DNA of 64,000 nucleotides from Streptomyces sp. RPA4-2. GTDB taxonomy: Bacteria; Actinomycetota; Actinomycetes; Streptomycetales; Streptomycetaceae. Positions 60,593 to 64,000 of the stretch are shown here, one piece after another. The position numbers and the translations under genes were made by a program. How positions within the stretch are numbered: position 1 is the first letter of the stretch; every line of letters starts with the position of its first letter. Where the stretch lies: NCBI RefSeq assembly GCF_012273515.2, contig NZ_CP050975.2, positions 3,968,001 to 4,032,000 on the forward strand, written 5' to 3'. The notes below the pieces were generated by a model. The model worked only from the letters and a program-made list of their open reading frames with translations. It searched no databases and was not told where the DNA came from.

Positions 60593-61078
60593 ATGCATAT
60601 CCGCCCGGTCTCTTTCGACCACCCCGACGCCGTCAAGCTCAACGACCAGGTGCAGGCCGAATACGCCGAGCGCTACGGGGACGAGGGCGATGTCACACCG
60701 CTGGACGCGGCGATGTTCCGGCCGCCGCTCGGCCTGTACCTGCTCGCGTACGACGAGCGGGACCGCCCGGTCGCGACGGGCGGCTGGCGCACCCAGGACG
60801 AGAACGACGAGGGGTACGCGGACGGCGACGCCGAGCTCAAGCGCATGTACGTCGTGCCGGAGGCCCGCGGTCTCGGCCTCGCCCGCCGCATCCTGGCCGC
60901 CCTGGAGGACGACGCCCGTGCGGCCGGCCGCACCCGTATGGTCCTGGAGACCGGCGCCAAGCAGCCCGAGGCGGTCGCCCTCTACACATCCAGCGGCTAC
61001 GCGCCCTGCGTCAAGTTCGGCTACTACCGATTCCATGACTTGAGCATGTGCTTCGCCAAGCCGCTGTCCGCGTCCTGA
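60593..61078 (+). CDS. GNAT-family N-acetyltransferase
   Basis: Protein of 161 residues with GNAT features: acetyl-CoA-binding VVPEARGLGLARRILAALED near 95 (the R/Q-x-x-G-x-G/A motif), strand ELKRMYVVP before it, and the C-terminal QPEAVALYTSSGYAPC where the Tyr may act as acid. ATG 60593. Substrate unknown. It shares a short divergent promoter region with xth, rich in ATGCAT. Confidence 0.88.
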   Translation: MHIRPVSFDHPDAVKLNDQVQAEYAERYGDEGDVTPLDAAMFRPPLGLYLLAYDERDRPVATGGWRTQDENDEGYADGDAELKRMYVVPEARGLGLARRILAALEDDARAAGRTRMVLETGAKQPEAVALYTSSGYAPCVKFGYYRFHDLSMCFAKPLSAS

Positions 61079-61132
61079 GCCGGGCGCACCGAGTTCCACG
61101 CCGGAACATCCGGAACTTCCGGAACATGCAGA

Positions 61133-61160
61133 AACCCCGCCGGACGAATCCGGCGGGGTT
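61133..61160 (-). terminator. Terminator after tRNA-Ala
   Basis: AACCCCGCCGGA pairs with TCCGGCGGGGTT over loop CGAA. On the minus strand it follows the tRNA by 11 bp and ends in GTTT. Confidence 0.7.
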
Positions 61161-61171
61161 CTGAATTGCGG

Positions 61172-61245
61172 TGGACCTGTGGGGATTTGAACCCCAGACC
61201 CCCTCGATGCGAACGAGGTGCGCTACCAGACTGCGCCACAGGCCC
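61172..61245 (-). tRNA. tRNA-Ala (anticodon CGC)
   Basis: On the minus strand: acceptor GGGCCTG pairing with CAGGTCC (one G-U), D arm starting GCGC, anticodon stem CCTCG/CGAGG with loop TTCGCAT (anticodon CGC, reads GCG alanine codons), T arm with GGTTCAAATCC and discriminator A. CCA is not encoded. Because 3' ends of tRNA genes are integration targets, the absence of any element here is worth noting. Confidence 0.92.
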
Positions 61246-61372
61246 TTGCAACGAGTGAAACTCTAGCATCCCGATCCGGGTGCTTGGAAATCCGTTCCTG
61301 GCTGGTCAGCCGGGGCTCCCGAACAGGCGGTCACACGGCCCGCGCGCCCAGGGCCGTGCGGCCCGCGCGGGG

Positions 61373-62626
61373 TCACTCGTTGGCCGCGCGCGGCCGTTCG
61401 CCGTCCTCGTACTGATCGAACAGCGGGGTGCGGCCGCGCTCGCGGGCCCGCCGGGCGGACGCGGCGCGCCGGGCGTCGCTGCGGCCGTCGCCGTCGGCCT
61501 CGGTCCCTTCGGCGGCCTCGGCTGGGCCGCCCTCCTCTGCGGGCTCCGCCTCCGGCTCGGCCGGTTCGACCGCGCTGGAGCGCGCGGAACTCCACGTGTC
61601 CGGCGCGCCCAGGTCGACGCTGGAGGTGGCCCGCGGCGCCACGGGCGCGGTCACGTACGTCGGCAGCGGTACCGGCACCGGGTCCCAGCTGTCACCCCGG
61701 CCGGGGCCCCGCCTGCGCTCGCGCTGCTGGTCGACCCACTCGGCGTGGTCGGTCTGCTCGACGAGGGCGCGGCGGTCGGCAGCGAGCGCGGAAAGACCGG
61801 GGTCGGTCTCCGGCTCGGGGCCCTCGTCCTGGTCCTCGGCACCCGCGTCGAGGCCGGCGCGGCGGCGCGGCTGCCGCTCGCGCAGCCGCTGCGCCGCGAC
61901 CTCGGCCCGGCGGCGGTCCATGACGTAGGTGAAGCGCCGCCGCTCCTGGGCCCGCAGATAGACGATGTAGGAGCTCAGCATCACGGCGGGCACGCCGGGG
62001 GCCCACAGGAACGCGAGCCCCCCGACGGCCGCCACGATCGCGCCGCAGGTGAAGGCGAGGAAGAGCATGACGGTCGTACGCCGTCGGCGCGCGAGCACCT
62101 TCGAGCGCCGGGCGCGTGCTGCGGCCTCCGCCGCGGAGACCCGCCGCTCGGCGGGAATCCGCGAGGCCGCGGACGCGCCCGATGCCGACGGTGACGACGC
62201 CGAGGGCAGGGGTTCGGTGTGCGCCGGCTGCTGCGGTACCGGTCTGGCGGTCGCAGCGGAGCCCTGCGGGGCACCGTGCCGGGCGGCCGGCTGCGGTGCC
62301 TGCTGGGGCTCCTGCTCGGCGGGCTGCGGGAGTTGAGCCTTGGTGTGTTCCCGGGCCGGGGGCATGGCGAAGGCCCGGACGTCCACCGAATCGGTGACGC
62401 CGCCCGGGTCGGCGCTGGGCTCCCCCTCGTCGGTGGAGCGCGCCCGCAGGTCCTTGGCGTACCGGCGCTCCATCCCCGCCCGTCCGGACAGCAGCCGGAT
62501 GGCGGTGCTGAAGCGTTCCGTCGGACGGGCTTCGTTCAGCTCGTCCTGCCTACGGAGCCACATCGGCACCAAGTAGGCGGCCCAGGCCCCGACGATGACT
62601 GCGTAGATGAGGCCGCTGCTGCTCAC
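61373..62626 (-). CDS. sepX: SepX (GlpR-type) divisome-associated membrane protein
   Basis: Actinobacterial membrane protein supporting hyphal cross-wall formation and sporulation septation. Of 417 residues, an N-terminal helix SGLIYAVIVGAWAAYLVPMW is followed by the conserved RRQDELNEARPTERFSTAIR region, a long Pro/Gln/Ala linker, two further helices around 195-240 (TTVMLFLAFTCGAIVAAVGG, then FLWAPGVPAVMLSSYIVYLR) and a charged disordered C-terminus. Related GlpR of Corynebacterium is the receptor for a MoeA-like cytoskeletal protein. Here the RimJ-like and MoaB-like genes upstream match that locus, and the MoeA homologue would lie beyond the window. Confidence 0.9.
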   Translation of the reverse strand: MSSSGLIYAVIVGAWAAYLVPMWLRRQDELNEARPTERFSTAIRLLSGRAGMERRYAKDLRARSTDEGEPSADPGGVTDSVDVRAFAMPPAREHTKAQLPQPAEQEPQQAPQPAARHGAPQGSAATARPVPQQPAHTEPLPSASSPSASGASAASRIPAERRVSAAEAAARARRSKVLARRRRTTVMLFLAFTCGAIVAAVGGLAFLWAPGVPAVMLSSYIVYLRAQERRRFTYVMDRRRAEVAAQRLRERQPRRRAGLDAGAEDQDEGPEPETDPGLSALAADRRALVEQTDHAEWVDQQRERRRGPGRGDSWDPVPVPLPTYVTAPVAPRATSSVDLGAPDTWSSARSSAVEPAEPEAEPAEEGGPAEAAEGTEADGDGRSDARRAASARRARERGRTPLFDQYEDGERPRAANE

Positions 62627-62857
62627 GCCTCACACGGTAGAGGGGTTTGCGTGAGGCCATCTGCCAATTGAGCCGGTGTGTCGCACGATCTGGCTGATAT
62701 TTCGAGCTTTTTTTGTGACCGATGCGATCAGCAGGCCGCCGAGACCCGTGAATTTATCGCCGTGGGACGACTTCGAGAGACACCGAGAGACACCGAGATC
62801 GCCCCGAGATGGTTCCGAGGTGATCGCCGACCGATCAATTTCGAACACGCATTTCAT
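62627..62857. other. AT-rich sepX promoter region
   Basis: This 231-bp gap has unusual T-runs (AGCTTTTTTTGTG near 62704) and three CGAGAGACAC-type 10-bp repeats near 62776. No gene is supported. It is likely the sepX promoter; no regulator box can be named. Confidence 0.5.
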
Positions 62858-63466
62858 TTACTGGGTACTCGGCCTGCTCCGGTTCTGAGAGCGTGCCCGC
62901 TGCCAGCGGCCGAGAAGCCCCTCGGGCACCTCTTCCGCGGTGAGCGCGAAGACGAGATGGTCCCGCCAGGCCCCGTCGATGTGGAGATAACGCGGCCGGA
63001 GCCCTTCCTCACGGAATCCGAGTTTCTCCACGACGCGGCGGCTGGGGCCGTTCTCCGGGCGAATGCAGACCTCGATACGGTGCAGCCCGACCGTGCGGAA
63101 GCAGTGGTCGGTCACCAGCGCCACGGCCGTCGGCATCACCCCGCGCCCCGCCACCGCCTGGTCCACCCAGTAGCCGACGTGCCCCGAGCACATCGAGCCC
63201 CAGGTGATCCCGGCGACGGTCAGCTGGCCCACCAGACGGCCCTGGTACTCGATCACGAAGGGCAGCATCCTGCCCGCGTTCGCCTCGGCGCGCAGATGGC
63301 GGACCATCTGCCGGTAGGTCGGCCGGTGCGCTATCGGCCCGCTGGGGGTGGGGGGCGGAATGGTCGCCTCCCAGGGCCGCAGCCAGTCGCGGTTGCGCCG
63401 GTTCACCTCACGCCAGGCCCGCTGGTCGCGCACCTTTATCGGCCGGAGGACGACATCGCCGTCCAC
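62858..63466 (-). CDS. RimJ-like GNAT acetyltransferase
   Basis: Protein of 202 residues similar to ribosomal-protein and N-terminal acetyltransferases. VVLRPIKVRDQRAWREVNRR at the start, RMLPFVIEYQGRLVGQLTVA near 75, CoA-binding YWVDQAVAGRGVMPTAVALV near 110 and GLHRIEVCIRPENGPSRRVV near 140, where Asn and Arg occupy conserved places, then EKLGFREEGLRPRY. Start GTG 63466. Part of the sepX-rimJ-moaB group. Confidence 0.9.
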   Translation of the reverse strand: MDGDVVLRPIKVRDQRAWREVNRRNRDWLRPWEATIPPPTPSGPIAHRPTYRQMVRHLRAEANAGRMLPFVIEYQGRLVGQLTVAGITWGSMCSGHVGYWVDQAVAGRGVMPTAVALVTDHCFRTVGLHRIEVCIRPENGPSRRVVEKLGFREEGLRPRYLHIDGAWRDHLVFALTAEEVPEGLLGRWQRARSQNRSRPSTQ

Positions 63467-63492
63467 CAGCTCGACGGGCCAGGACGGGCTGT

Positions 63493-64000
63493 TCAGCTCG
63501 CACCCCCACTGCCGCTGGGTCTGGGGTGGTCGCCGCCGCGGATCTGCTCCACGGCGTGGACCAACAAGGGCTCGAGGACGGCCAGACCGTCCTTCACCCC
63601 GCCGGTGGAACCCGGCAGGTTGACGATCAGCGTCCGTCCCGCGACTCCGGCGAGCCCACGGGACAGCCCCGCCGTCGCGACCTTCTCTCTGCCGAACGCC
63701 CTGATCGCCTCAGGAATGCCCGGCACCTCATGATCCACTACGCGCCGGGTCGCCTCGGGCGTCCGGTCGGTGGGCGAGATCCCCGTGCCACCGGTGGTCA
63801 CGATGACGTCGTAACCGGCCTCGACGCCGGCGCGCAGCGCCGCCTCCACGGGGTCGCCGTCGGGCACGACCCGGGGGCCGTCGACGGTGAAGCCGTACGA
63901 CGTGAGCCCCTCGGCGATCAGGGGCCCGCCCCGGTCCGCGTAGACACCCGCGGCGGCCCGGTTGGAGGCGGTGACCACGAGGGCGCGGTACGACGGTGAC
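63493..64000 (-). CDS. MoaB/Mog family molybdopterin protein, 5' end outside the window
   Basis: Molybdenum-cofactor protein that binds molybdopterin for adenylylation. The visible 169 codons contain the TGGTG motif VIVTTGGTGISPTDRTPEAT near the middle, the GIPEAIRAFG helix and LIVNLPGSTGGVKDGLAVLE, all characteristic. Reading on toward 64000 the frame stays open (SPSYRALVVTASNRAAAGVY), typical of the family start a few codons further, so the true start is probably just beyond the window. Confidence 0.92.
   Translation of the reverse strand, partial: SPSYRALVVTASNRAAAGVYADRGGPLIAEGLTSYGFTVDGPRVVPDGDPVEAALRAGVEAGYDVIVTTGGTGISPTDRTPEATRRVVDHEVPGIPEAIRAFGREKVATAGLSRGLAGVAGRTLIVNLPGSTGGVKDGLAVLEPLLVHAVEQIRGGDHPRPSGSGGAS

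Overview
The window is high-GC DNA with GTG/TTG starts, strong G/A-rich ribosome binding sites and dense codon use typical of Streptomyces. Gene content and order support this: ispE-rsmA-rpfB-tatD, rsmI/pmt, a pair of penicillin-binding proteins, a SALP (SsgE-like) gene, a tricorn protease and sepX next to rimJ/moaB-type genes. I judged this by reading only; no database search was run.

Layout. 0-20 kb is core chromosome: a sodium/solute symporter with a small membrane partner, an M48 metalloprotease, a LuxR-type regulator whose receiver lacks its phosphorylation residues, two adjacent membrane-anchored PQQ-like beta-propeller genes (each frameshifted in its proline-rich tail), an ABC-F ATPase, an acyltransferase-3 protein with a locally scrambled frame, then ispE, rsmA, rpfB, tatD, a zinc-ribbon protein, rsmI and pmt. 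20.12-34.16 kb is a foreign block between two copies of a 20-bp sequence from the 3' end of pmt. It looks like a decayed actinomycete integrative and conjugative element (AICE). It has a GntR regulator with three palindromic operators, a divergent transfer operon with a TraB/FtsK-like translocase, and a cluster of nine CAGGGAG repeats just after the translocase gene. Cargo includes a PD-(D/E)XK-type nuclease and small secreted proteins. No integrase, excisionase or replication initiator is visible. The right part ends abruptly inside a cytosine methyltransferase gene fused out of frame to a 5'-truncated PA14/fibronectin-III gene.

34.2-38.3 kb returns to core genes (two tandem class B-like PBPs). 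At 38.55 kb an EamA-type transporter gene is cut by a 4.36-kb insertion carrying a mycothiol-dependent-enzyme-like protein, a regulator and a WXG100-like gene cluster; the rest of the transporter resumes at 42.91 kb. 43-51 kb holds a serine hydrolase, ohr, a cobalt/nickel ECF transporter (cbiMQO) behind a probable Nur box, a SALP sporulation gene, and an MMPL transporter with its TetR regulator. 51.5-64 kb holds a tricorn protease, a small low-complexity protein, a Baeyer-Villiger-type monooxygenase/hydrolase/SDR operon with a divergent MerR regulator, xth, GNAT acetyltransferases, tRNA-Ala(CGC), sepX, a RimJ-like gene and the 3' part of a MoaB/MogA gene.

The least explained parts are the AICE remnant, with a candidate transfer locus, the transporter-splitting insertion with its decayed direct repeat, and the clustered single-base frame disruptions at 6.4-11 kb, which may be assembly errors.
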